Assembly: GCA_011634665.1 (NCBI GenBank)
Contig: WAEK01000003.1
Coordinates: 1,830,001-1,894,000 of the forward strand
Source: Mortierella sp. BCC40632
Lineage: Eukaryota > Mortierellomycota > Mortierellomycetes > Mortierellales > Mortierellaceae
DNA length: 64,000 bases
Direction of reading: 5' to 3'
In this document: in pieces, positions 47,003 to 58,360 of the stretch
Numbering within the stretch: position 1 is the stretch's first letter
How the letters are laid out: every line of letters starts with the position of its first letter
Made by a program: the position numbers and the translations under genes
Notes under the pieces: generated by a model
Database searches by the model: none
Told to the model about the DNA's origin: nothing
Seen by the model: the letters and a program-made list of their open reading frames with translations, nothing else

Positions 47003-47076
47003 TAACTACAATTTTCCACATCTACTTCGCCAGCATGTTCTACCACCAGATGTCTAACCCTACGCTAACAAAAGCC
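46559..47076 (+). promoter_or_regulatory. Leader of methyltransferase-like copy 2
   Basis: The 518-nt spacer contains a long pyrimidine-rich series with TCTTGC/TTTCCC-type degenerate units (about 46690-46940), then (CT)n at 46943-46987 and CA repeats to about 46999. The (CT)(CA) tract ends about 80 nt before the conserved start codon. Confidence 0.5.
46940..47001. repeat. Compound (CT)n-(CA)n microsatellite upstream of copy 2
   Basis: About 44 nt of CT repeats followed by about 16 nt of CA repeats. Comparable CT tracts precede copies 1, 3 and 4 of the methyltransferase-like array. Confidence 0.9.
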
Positions 47077-47800
47077 ATGGTCGCCAAAGTCCTTTGTCTC
47101 ACCATTCAAATGGCTGCATATATCCTTAGTCTCCACCCACCCAAATCCTCATCACTCAAGGAAAAAACTGATAAGGTCAAGAGCGAAGGGTCCAACTTCC
47201 TTGTAGGGTTCAGTATCATTACGCAGTGGAGCCAGCCTGCAGCATTCATTGCCACAGTTCTCTATGTCTTTCTCATGTCGAAGGGAGCAATTTCAGATGA
47301 ACTTAAGCTTTGGCAAGTGTTAGCCACCTTGATCACCATCTCTGGGATCATTCTCCGTGTTTGGAGTTTTAGGACTCTGGGCAAGTTTTTTACTGTATGT
47401 GGACAAGATTGACAGTACTAGATGAAAGCTTCCCACATCTCTGTCTCATTGCCTTTGGAGGATTAACAAAAGTCTGGTCCCCCCCCCTACTATACGCTAG
47501 TTTTCTCTGAAGATTCGACAAAACCATCGACTGGTGCAGAATGGGCCTTACTCATACCTCATCCACCCTTCGTATACAGCCTTCTATATGACCTCAGCCC
47601 CTTTTGTATCCTTCTTGACCTATGAAGGCATTTGGAGTGAGGTCTCAGGGATACTGATCCTGTTTTCCATCTTGTTCTTCTACACGGGAATGATGTTTAT
47701 TCGTGTCCAAGACGAAGAGAAGATGCTCTCGCAGCACTTTGGATCTGAATGGGAAGAGTATGCAAGACGCCGTTGGAGATTTGTTCCCTTTGTTTTTTAA
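47077..47800 (+). CDS. Isoprenylcysteine-methyltransferase-like membrane protein, copy 2
   Basis: Two exons: 47077-47394 and 47501-47800, 205 residues. The intron (106 nt) has a normal donor GTATGT and acceptor GCTAG. I chose the ATG at 47077 because it gives an exon 1 of exactly 318 nt, the same as copies 1 and 3, and has a purine at -3 and G at +4; an in-frame ATG at 47035 would add 14 residues. Motifs match copy 1: QNHRLVQNGPY, LIHPSYTAFYM, EEKMLSQHFGSEWEEY and RWRFVPFVF at the end. Compared with copy 1 it lacks nine residues in the loop after YEGIW (copy 1 has FIETRLFVPIP there), which removes the PIPG turn. The rest of the protein is intact, so it is probably functional. Confidence 0.83.
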
Positions 47801-48125
47801 TAGTTTAGGCTCTTGCGTTACCATGCTACTTTCGTAATGTAGATCGTACTACCAAGCCTCCTCCCCCCCCCCATTCCATCTTCTCTGCTGTGCTACAGTG
47901 CAGGTGTGACGGGTACCGGATTCTGGAGTTTTCAGGGATGCCAATGGCCTCTTTTTTTCTTTCTCTCCCCTTTTCCTTATACAGACAGCTTCTCATCCAC
48001 TCTTCCCTCTCATGCTCTCTCTCTCTCTCTCAGACAATTCCCACTCTCACCTCTACTTCGCAAGAATAAAACCGGCAATAATAGCAATAGGGGGCCACTA
48101 AAAGAGACTATCTCAAAGCAACAAA
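47801..48125 (+). promoter_or_regulatory. Spacer before the broken copy 3
   Basis: This contains a C run near 47862-47872, a pyrimidine-rich block (47950-48000) and a short CT tract (48016-48031). The words CACNTCTACTTCGC at about 48048-48062 match the same position upstream of copy 2 (about 47019-47032), so the duplication unit includes at least part of the 5' leader. Confidence 0.5.
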
Positions 48126-48811
48126 TTGATCGCCAGGGCCCTTTGTCTCATCATCCAAACGGCTGCCGTCATCCTTTCTATTTCCCCGCCAAAATCTGCG
48201 TCATTCAAGGAAAAGGCTGACAAAGTCAAGAACGAAGACACTGTTTTCCACTTCGCAGCCTTGTTCGCCAATCATAGGGGATCGCTAATTACATTCGCTC
48301 CCATTGCCTTTTATATATATCTCATATCGAAAGAAGTCATTTCAAGTGAACTCAGAGCCTGGCAGATCTTGACCGCCTTGATCGCTATCTCTGGATACAT
48401 CTTCCGTTTCTGGGCTTACAAACCCCTGGGCAGATTTTTTACTGTAATCCGATATTTTTTTTTCCCTCCTTTCGTTTATATTAGTACTCTCTAACCATCC
48501 GAAAAAACCATCAATTAGTCCAGGATGGACCCTACAAATACCTCATCCACCCTTCGTATACAGCCGTCTATATGACATTAATCCCTTGGGCATTCACCCT
48601 GGCGAATGAGGACCTCTGGAAAGAGTTCATCAAACCACGGTTGTTCGTCCCTATCCCGGGAATACTGGTCGGGCTTATTGCTATGTTGCTCCAAACTGGA
48701 ACGATCTCTCTTCGTATCCGGGACGAAGAAAATATGCTCTCGCAACACTTTGGATCCGAATAGGGAAAATATACAAGTCGTCCTTGGAGATTTGTTCCTT
48801 TTGTATTTTGA
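48126..48811 (+). pseudogene. Isoprenylcysteine-methyltransferase-like copy 3, disrupted
   Basis: The exon pattern of copies 1 and 2 is preserved: exon 1 equivalent 48126-48443 (318 nt) and exon 2 equivalent 48485-48811 (327 nt, as in copies 1 and 4). Three lesions are visible. The start codon position is TTG (48126-48128), with no in-frame ATG nearby to replace it. TGG of the conserved SEW(R/E)EY motif is TAG at 48761-48763, removing the last 16 residues including RFVPFVF. The intron has shrunk to 41 nt, with a weak donor GTAATC, and may be too short to splice; if retained it shifts the frame. The remaining sequence (KNHQLVQDGPY, LIHPSYTAVYM) is still well conserved, so inactivation looks recent. 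Non-ATG initiation and a truncated product cannot be excluded. Confidence 0.82.
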
Positions 48812-49601
<790 letters not shown>

Positions 49602-50392
49602 ATGTACGCAAAGGCTTTTTGTCTCTCTGTTCACACTGTTGCCGCCATACTTGTCACCATACCACCACAACCCTCGACAACCAAAGAAAAAGATGACAAA
49701 GTCAAAGATGAGGGCATACTGTATACCTTATTGGATTTCGGTTCCAAGAGCATCCGACCGGTAGCTGGCCTTATTACGGTTCTCTATATTGTCCTCATGA
49801 CAAAAGGAGTCATCTCGGACGAACTCAAGGCTTGGCAGACCCTGACTACTCTTTTTGGCGTGGCTGGATACTTGCTCCGTTCCTGGGCCTACAGGACCCT
49901 TGGCAGATTTTTTACTGCAAGTGAAAGGAAATCAACTCTACAAAGGGAGGAGGGGAGGGGGAGGGGGGATTCCCTTGAAGGATCCTGAACAATTGAGCCT
50001 ATGTGAAGCAAAAGGAAACAAGAAGAACTAACACGGATGATTCTTTACCTAAAAAATGAACGTAGTACGCCTTGATGATTCGGCAGGACCATCGACTTGT
50101 CGACGAAGGGCCTTACAAGTACCTCATCCATCCTTCTTATACAGGCCTCTATACGACTCTACTCTCATTTGTGTTTTCCTTGTGCTATGAAGGACTTTGG
50201 CCAACGGTGATAAAACCATACTTGCCTATTCCTATACCGGGCTATCTAGCAGCACTTTTGAATTTGACTTTCAACACAGTACCACTTCTCTGTCGTATCC
50301 GACGTGAAGAAAGGATGCTCTCACAACATTTTGGAGAAAGGTGGAAAGAGTATGCAAGTCATCGTTGGAGACTGATCCCCTTTGTCTTTTGA
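49602..50392 (+). CDS. Isoprenylcysteine-methyltransferase-like membrane protein, copy 4
   Basis: Two exons: 49602-49916 and 50066-50392, 213 residues. The 149-nt intron, like that of copy 1, starts with GC (ACT then GCAAGT) and ends in CGTAG. Exon 2 has the same 327-nt length as copies 1 and 3; exon 1 is one codon shorter. Motifs: RQDHRLVDEGPY, LIHPSYTGLYT, RIRREERMLSQHFGERWKEY and the end RWRLIPFVF. It keeps the PIPG loop missing from copy 2. Sequence is the most diverged of the four in the N-terminal half (for example IPPQPSTTKEKDDK where the others have PPKS). The Gly in HPSYTG matches the ICMT consensus better than the Ala of the other copies. It is probably functional; substrate unknown. 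The gene is convergent with the antiporter gene, 751 nt away. Confidence 0.85.
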
Positions 50393-50916
50393 AGTATCTC
50401 AAATGGAGACAACCCTCTTGAATGACCCAGCGTTTAACCAGAGTATTCCAGAATAAAATTTTGTTTGAAGAAGGGAGTGGAGGATTGAAAACTTTTAGAG
50501 CAAGGGCCAGTCAGCGGCTCGGTCCGCTATTCTTTGGAGTCACAGTATTCCTCAGGACGTCCTCGCTTCTGCTGCGATTGTGCGATTGTATCTCTGCGGA
50601 AGGAAGGGGAAGGAGAAGAAGGGGGGGGATAGATCAAATCTAGACTCTCTCCCTTACTCTGTCTCCTTGTTCCTGTCTCTTGGATCTAGACCAATGTATT
50701 TTTCATTCGACTGTTTTTTTTTTTTTTTTCTCTTTCTTTCTTTGCGGAATTGACCATAGCCATGACTACAAACATAATGTCCATTCAAATGGTTTTTCTT
50801 ATTTGGACCTCTCGCGGAGGAAATTGGATTGCTAAGAGAGGAGGGGTCGCATGAAACAATATCATTTGCAATACCAAGACTGTCTATGAGTGTGGTAGCC
50901 TCACAAATAAGGGCTA

Positions 50917-50955
<39 letters not shown>

Positions 50956-51143
50956 GGCCAAGTCCAAGCAATTCTCCAGCAGTCAATGGTTAGGATCGCC
51001 TTCCATGGTATTGCTCAGTATTCGCATGTTTTCTTCATTCCATAAGGAGATAAACAAGAGGGGTAATTTATAACATAGTTTTGAATATATAACATATCTA
51101 CAACAAAATATCCTCCTCCTCTTTCATCCTCTTGTCATCTTCT
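50393..51143. other. Convergent spacer with (GAAA)n repeat
   Basis: No gene is seen. It contains a T run (50715-50731) and a tetranucleotide GAAA/AAAG repeat at 50917-50955. The segment near 51080-51110 is AT-rich (ATATATAACATAT-type), fitting 3'-end signals for the minus-strand antiporter transcript. Confidence 0.55.
50917..50955. repeat. (GAAA)n tetranucleotide repeat
   Basis: About nine tandem GAAA units between the convergent copy 4 and antiporter genes. Confidence 0.9.
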
Positions 51144-54100
51144 TTAATACGACTCGGTGGATGCTCGAGGCGTTACCATCTCGCTGGCCGATCGTTGGTG
51201 AACAAATGCATCTGCACTCACACTTGCTGGTCCATTCTCCGTAAATGTCACCCCTCCTGCTCCAGCAGGCCGCGGACTATCATTCACAAACTCTTGTGAG
51301 AATTGTGAGTGCTGTCGTGCATGATGCGCTTGTTGTTGAGAATGGTATTGTCGTGCACGATCTCGCATATTTCGTTGACTGCCCACATCTGTTGGTCCAC
51401 TCTGGTAGCTACTTGGGGTTGAGGTCACGTTCATTCTGAATTGGGAGGCAGGGGATCCAATATCCATCATACCTGCCCCAGCACCCGCAGCGGCATGAAA
51501 GGTGGCCGATTGACCTGTCCGTTCATAGAACCATCGGGATCGAACGACCAATAGACTTGAAGCTACACCCGAGTGCATCATATGATCCGCCGCGATTCCC
51601 AACATCACTTGGCAGGTCGTCAAGGCAGCCCCTGTTGGGTTCGCCTGAATAGATGATCCTGCTACGCCAGGTGTTTCCGCCCTTCGACCTCTCGAGAGGG
51701 AACGAATCGAAACTCGTCCTCGACTGAGTGCTCTGGCCGTCCTTGCACCACCTGACCCACCTTCTGATCGTCCTCGCCGCTCCTCGTCAAGACTTGGTCG
51801 AGCAGAAACAGGAGCTGTCGTGGTGGCCGTGGTGGCCAAGGCGATGGGCATATGTAATGTATCTCCTCGAGGTGGTGAAAGATTCACACCTCGTCGCTCC
51901 AGAATCGAAGGAGGTGTTGAGACTATTGGAAGAGAGGTCAATTTTCGATCCCCAGTCATCAGTCGTGTATCCTCCATTGATGGTACACGAGAACATGCCA
52001 GATGGGTAGTGCTAGCTTGAGCTTGGTTCTGGGTTGTGGATGTGATAGTGACATTCGAGTCAAGACCGATCACCATCAAATCCTGTGCTGTAAGGCAATT
52101 TCGAGCCCATTGAACCGCATCCGCAAACTCGTGGAAAGTCAATGCCATCACCCCTTCCAAGTCTTGGTCATCCATTTCATCGTCATCAACTCTCCATCCT
52201 TCGTCCGCACCACCGCCAGATTCCATGTTACTTGTACTCCTTCCATGACGTCTCCGCTCAAGAGCCAACTGGCGTTGTCGGAACTGACTTCCATTAAATC
52301 GGGCTTTGCTCGGGAAGAATTTCTTGAATAGTGTTTCGTCATCCTTGGGTACAGTCTGACCTGGGCGTGTTCCTGCTCCTCCTCTTCTGGAGGAGGTACC
52401 CATCTGGATGACGGTCTCAATTCGGTCCTCCGAGTTCCTGGTACTCGGCTGGGGTGGTCTACCGTGGTCACCAGTAGGTAGTCGCGAATGCTGTTGCTGT
52501 GCTCGTGTGCCAGAGACCCCCTCGGGCGTGAACGGAGCACCTCGCTCTACTGGAGGAGAAGTTGGATGCGGTTGAAATAGAGATGTTTGACGTTCGGCGG
52601 CCGTTGAAGTATTGTTAGTATTGACTAACACTCGAAGAATGGTGACAAAGCATTTGGTGCTCCGAGCCAGACAAGATGCAAGGCAAAGCGCATCGTAATC
52701 ATCTTCTCCTCCCAAAAGTGGAACTACAATGTGTTCCACTCCACCCAGGAGTCCAAGGCCACGATCCACAAGTACGGCAGTTGAAATGTTATTCTCGGCA
52801 CTGGATGGGATCAGTTTTGACAGGACCTTAGTATTTGAAGCAATACTCGTCCTATGACGCTCTCCACCTTGGCTTAGGTCCACATGTCCTCCACTGGCAA
52901 TCTTCAGGGCCTCGTCGTGGTCAAAGTACCTCGAAATGTTGTATGGGAAATGGCGTGTTGGTTCCACAAGCGAATCGATAGGTGGTCCATAGAGTCCCAT
53001 TGGTGTGTCCTGGTGATGCCCCATAGGCGACGGCGGAATAGAGACTGCGCTGTTTACAGTCGTTGTGGTGTTGACCATTGTAGGAGCCAGTCCAGGTTGA
53101 AGCAAATGACCTGCTGTAGGGTGAATGGGGTTAGTCGGCATAATCGAAAGGTGTGATGAGTTCCAGGGGAAGACAATCCAACCCACATCCAGGTCTACAG
53201 CTCTGTCGAGAATATCCTGAGCAGCCGTAGATTGGGCAGTATCCGTTGAGATGGTGACAAGGGGCTTGAGAGGAACGGAGTTGAGCTTTGCAAATGCCAT
53301 GACCATCATCATCACCGTGTCTTTGTAGAGACGATCCATACAGCGTGATGCCGTCAACATGGCAGCTGAAGTTCGTTCGGAAATGTGGAGTAACCGGATC
53401 GCATAGATCTTGGAAAAGTCGACCTCATATTCAGGGACGATTGTACGTCGAATTGTCGTACGTCGGTTACCCTGCGGGTCTGAGATATCGATTGATGGTT
53501 GAAGAATTCCTCGGTGGTGTCCCGCTCCGCTTTGGTTGGCCTTCTCATCCATGGCAGCTGCTTCTTCTTCCTTTGGAACATAGGGTCGAGGGTGACGATG
53601 CGCCGATGTGCCTGAAAAGAGCTGCAGGAGCGTCATCACACCGGGAGCATTGGGCGTCTTGTCAAGACAAAACATGATGGAGTTCTTATCCTTCCATGAC
53701 ATGTCAACTTCGGATTCACCATCTTCAAGACCGCTGTCGTCATCTGTCATGTCGGCGCGGGCTCCATCCAGATCTTCAAAACACTCAACATCTGTCGGGG
53801 CAGGATGCCCTTGATCAACCATGTTGGTCACAGATGCGGCTCCACGACGACGTCTTCTCAAATTGCCTTTGAGTTTTGAAAGAACTCCTCTACGACCTGA
53901 GGATTGTCCTTTGCCTCCTGCGGCACGCAACTTTCTCTCCGCTTCACGCTTGACCTCCAGCTCCTTCTGGTACGAAACCGGGTAAAGATAGCCGACAAAG
54001 GGAGTCATAACCATGGTCAACGTGACGCACATGGCAATCATGACCACAAAGATTCGGTCACTAAGGACGCCTGCGTCGTGACTGAGGTTCAGAATAAGAT

Positions 54101-56957
54101 ACTCAACGAGTCCCTTGCAATTCATGAGGAAGCCAATCGACAGGGACTCGCGCCATGTCATTCCATTGGATTTGGCGGCACTCACACATCCGATCATCTT
54201 GCCGAGGAAAGCGACCGTCGTTACAAAGATAAGAAGACCCCAGTTCTCGGCATTGTTCAAAAGTCCAACTTGGGTCTTTAGTCCAGAGAGTGTGAAGAAC
54301 TATAGTGTGGTTCAAGATTCATAGAGTACAAGATAAGGGAAAAGATACTTGAGATGAGTGCAATAAAGGATCTGTCTACAGAGCCTCGATCCAAAATAAA
54401 AGATTGCAAACACAGCGGATAATGAGATGATAAAAGACTTACGACAGGCAAAAAGTAAACTCCAACAAGATCTTCAATACGGCGGGTAAGGCCTTCCGCA
54501 AATCCCGAGTCGTGTGGGATCAATAGACCGACTAAGAATCCTCCAAAGATGGAATGAACGCCAATCATATTGGTCACAGTTGCGCTGGACAAGACAATGA
54601 TCAGGGTACAGGCAACCATCTTTTGAGATGGTTCCTCTTCCTATTAACACATAGATATTCCCCAATTAGTAGAGCGTAGAGGGACTGGTATCATAAAAAA
54701 AAAATGATTTGAAAACAAGTGGATATCGCACTTTACCGAGTGAGTGATCCGAATGAGCCACATCATGAAGGGCCGGACGGCAAAGGCGAGGATGAGGCCC
54801 CAACCAATCGTCATGAGAACGACATAGAGCGGCATGATAGGCGTCGTAGCATTAATCAAACTGACGAGCAGTGCAAGCAATACCCATGCCACAATGTCGC
54901 CTGCAGCCGCTGAGCAGACAGTGATAAACCCGACCGGTGTACTCATCAGTTGCATCTCTAAAAGTTATGTCGAGAGATGTAGATAAAGGGTCAATGGCGG
55001 TATCTTTCTTAACACATTGAGCTTTCAATACCCCCGGTGCAATATGTTTACCTGCGAGAGTTCTGGCTAGAACAGGGAATGCCTAGAGTCACGTAGAAGA
55101 AGAAAATAGGGTGAGATATCCTTCTTTCGCAACATACATGTAGCTCGCAGCTAAAGATCAAGAGAAGAAAAGCCTTACTGTGAGACTCATAGCCATGCCA
55201 CAGCAGAGAATATACTGACTAAAAGGTGGCAGCGGATTGAGCGTTTCAAAACGATGATAGAGAAGGACAATGACTGCTGAAGAAAGGGCAGCAGGTACGA
55301 TTAGACCTATTGAGGCAATTCTCAATGCTTGCTGTGCTCGCTTGAGGATCAGGCCCGGGTCCAGCTCCAAGCCGACGAGAAAGAGAAATAGTACAAGACC
55401 CAGCTCAGAGACCAGGTTGAGAAGATGAATCGATTGCGGAGGAAATATGGCCTCATTAAAGCCAGGAATCTGGCCCATGATCGATGGACCGAGGATGATG
55501 CCAGAGAGAACCTCTGCGACGACTCTTGGTTGCCGGATACGCTGCATAAGCAAGGTCATGATATAGCAAAGTGAGAGAATAATGATTGACTATAGGGGCA
55601 GTGCCAGCATAAAAGGAAAAATGACAGGTGAGAAGCATTGTCCACTTTGTTGACTTTGTGCAACCCTCGGTGTATTATGCACCCAAATTTGGTCACTGGA
55701 AACGACAAAAGAGGGGTTCGAGGGCGAGAGACCAAGAGACAGCCAAAGGGAATAGGAGCATCGCAACCTAGGCATGACCTGCTTATAGGAGAGGACTAGG
55801 GGTGGAAGGTAGAGAGGCAGATCTGTTACCTGGACCATGAAGAGCGGGAGGGGATCGGTCATGTTAAACTTGATCGGGTTGACCCCGGTAAGGATATTGC
55901 CTAATAATGTGGGCAGCAACAAATGACTCGCTTATTAGAATCGTTGTTCATTCGCCCAGACAACCCCGGGACCATCGAGGATGAAGGAAGCAAGCGCGGA
56001 TCAAGGGGGCAGAGAGGACACAGACGCGTCCCAGCGACGCCACGCCGCGGTATCCAATCAGAGAGCGTAGAGACAACGTGGCCTCTTTGCCCAGCCAACT
56101 ACTCGAGTCGTATATGCTCATCTTCTTTTTCTCTTTCCATGCGATTACTGCAGCAGACAAAGTAAGCGAGCAGCAGGCCCTACTGCAGACCCGTCGAGTC
56201 AAACTGGAGATGCAGACGGCATGACCCTTGCGTTTCCTTTTTTGCCAAACAGACGTGCCTGTTGGCCAAAAAAGGACGCGACACGCAAAAATGAGCAGAC
56301 AAGCCGAAGGGCCAAAAAGGGCCAAGTGATTTGGGTAGGATACAAGCTCTGGGCGACCTTCTGCTGTCGCTTCTCCCTCACCGGATACGGTACCCAAACC
56401 ATCTGGACTCACACTCTCTGTCACACTCTTCATTATGGCTGTCATGTACACGTTGGGCTACATAGACAGCTCGTTGGACGAGGGCCTCAATGGAAGGGAG
56501 GGTATATACACTCGGATGTACAGTCCACCCTTATCTGGGTCTCTCCGCAGAAGACGTTCTCAGTACTTTATCGAAAGGAGAAGAGACTAGCACCAAGCCT
56601 AACTGCAGGGTGATCACGCAGCAGCGCCCTCCTTTGGCGCCATGGCAGGTTGGGTCAGTAGCAGTGGAAAGGCAATAGCCATGACTGAGGGATGGGGGAT
56701 GGGGGGATGTGGTCCACGGAGATAACGGCTCTCTCTCTCTCTCGCTCCCTCTCACACACTCTCACTTTCACCAGATCGACACAGCAGCATCCAGAGGAAG
56801 GTTCGTGCTTGGTACATGATGCATGCAGTCGATGCGGACCATGAACAAACATAGAAAACGGCAAACAGCAAGCTGAGCTGAGAAAGCATGGGAAGGTGTA
56901 AAAAAAAATATACTCACCGCCCTCATGCGAACCGGACGTTGCATTGTTGGACTCCAT
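51144..56957 (-). CDS. KHA1: KHA1-like CPA2 cation/H+ antiporter with long cytosolic tail
   Basis: Seven exons on the minus strand: 56957-56918, 55900-55830, 55589-55179, 55082-55052, 54957-54737, 54640-54443 and 54299-51144; about 1375 residues. All junctions are GT..AG and in frame. The order matches fungal K+/H+ antiporters of the Kha1 group: a short N-terminus (GVNPIKFNMTDPLPLFMVQ), RIRQPRVVAEVLSGIILGPS, LVSELGLVLFLFLVGLELD, AFPVLARTLAEMQL, AAAGDIVAWVLLAL (Asp205), IFGGFLVGLLIP, ...FFTLSGLKTQVGLL and MNCKGLVEYLILNL. About 400 residues of membrane domain are followed by a roughly 900-residue tail. Parts of that tail (YAIRLLHISERTSAAMLTAS, KPLVTIST, VGWIVFPW) resemble the nucleotide-binding-like C-terminal domain of plant CHX proteins; the remainder is disordered. 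Yeast Kha1 is about 870 residues, so this tail is longer. Family role: K+/H+ exchange and pH control in Golgi-type compartments. Confidence 0.9.
55901..56917 (-). other. Long first intron of the antiporter gene
   Basis: The intron is 1017 nt. It separates a 40-nt coding exon from the rest. Donor GTGAGT and acceptor TTATTAG fit, and the join restores the GGN(I)LxGxNP start typical of the family. No extra coding exon is required. A GA/CT-rich patch lies at 56723-56760. Confidence 0.6.
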
Positions 56958-57556
56958 TGGCTCTGCCACAAACTGGGTTGACGCGAACGGGCGGGCAGAG
57001 CTAACGGAAGCAAGGGGTGGGGGGTAAGAGAGGGTGGGTAGGTGGTGAGGAGAGGGTAAGCGAGGAAGCGGAGAGAGAAGAAAAAAAAAAGAAAAAGAAA
57101 GAGAAGAATAGGAAAGAAAGGGTAGAGAGAGCGAGAGATGGGAGAGAGAGAGAGAGAGAGAAGAGAAGAGAGAGAGAGAGAGATGGGGAGAGAGATGGGA
57201 AGAGGAGAGAAGGAGAGGAGAAAGGAGAGGAGAGAGAGAAAGAGAAAGAGAAAGAGAAAGAGAGAAAGAGGAGAAAATAAAAAAATAAAGAAAAGAGGAT
57301 GCAGATTCAGAATGAAGCGGTGAGAGATGGTGGTCTCACCAGGAGTCCTCCCGATGTTTGCAGGAGCGGAGGCAGGGGCGGAGCAGAGATGGCCTTTTGA
57401 GATGAGGAGAAGGAAGGCCTGAATGGAGGGTGAATGAATGAGAGAGTGAGAGAGAGTGAGATGAGGGCGTCCGTCCAGTTGGGCATGATCATGTCCAAGG
57501 AGAAAAGGGTGAGAGTAGGAGAGAGGGAGGGGGGGTGGAGGCGATACCATGTTTCT

Positions 57557-57640
<84 letters not shown>
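57557..57640. repeat. (CT)n microsatellite, interrupted
   Basis: CT dinucleotides interrupted once by TTTTCT near 57604-57610. It lies about 600 nt upstream of the antiporter start on the opposite sense from the GA-rich leader. Confidence 0.9.
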
Positions 57641-57642
<2 letters not shown>

Positions 57643-58332
57643 AGAGCTTCTTCTTCAGTCGGTCTCACTTTTACTCTTAAAATCGGACTTTATCCCCGTA
57701 ACGCGTTTTATCTTGGCGTCCCTGTCCCAGAGAGAGGAATGAGATGAGGATCCAATCAACGCCTCTTCTCACTCCGGAGACTAGGGGAAGAGAAGAGGAA
57801 AGAGGAGTACAGGTCGACATCCCTCACCCCCACCTCGCAGACAATCAACTCTTCCCGCATCTCACTCGCCTCCTGGGGAGTGAAGAGTATGCATACTGGT
57901 CTGGTCAAACAAAACCCTGCATCGACAAACCCGACTAGATGATCCCCTCACCGAGTCCGGCGTCGATATTAAGACATGGTCGCGACCTGGCGATACATAT
58001 CCGATACGCGGTCTGCATACCCGACCGTCAATCTTCAACATCCCTCCGCGCTTCCTAACCTTCAACAGCTGTCACCAGATGAAGCGGATTGACCTCTCTT
58101 CCCCACCTTTGACTGGTTCGTGAGAGGAACGAGCTCACGCTAAACGCAGTATGGAGCCATTTTCTTTTTTCAATCTACGATCTTCACAAACTCGTACTTT
58201 CCTTATCCTCGAACTGTGCGATCTGTCCTGCACCGCGTCCTCTTGCCGCTTCATATCAAGAAGAGAGAAGGAGGCATGAAGACTACACTGGATATGAAAG
58301 TCATTTCTAGCGCGTATGCTCGTTTAGCAACC

Positions 58333-58360
58333 ATGGCATGACATGGCATGGCATGGCATA
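58333..58360. repeat. Short (GGCAT)n repeat
   Basis: CATGGCATGACATGGCATGG-type units in tandem. Similar units are at 8786-8808 and, more briefly, at 5689-5703. The unit is near-palindromic (CATG core). Confidence 0.85.
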
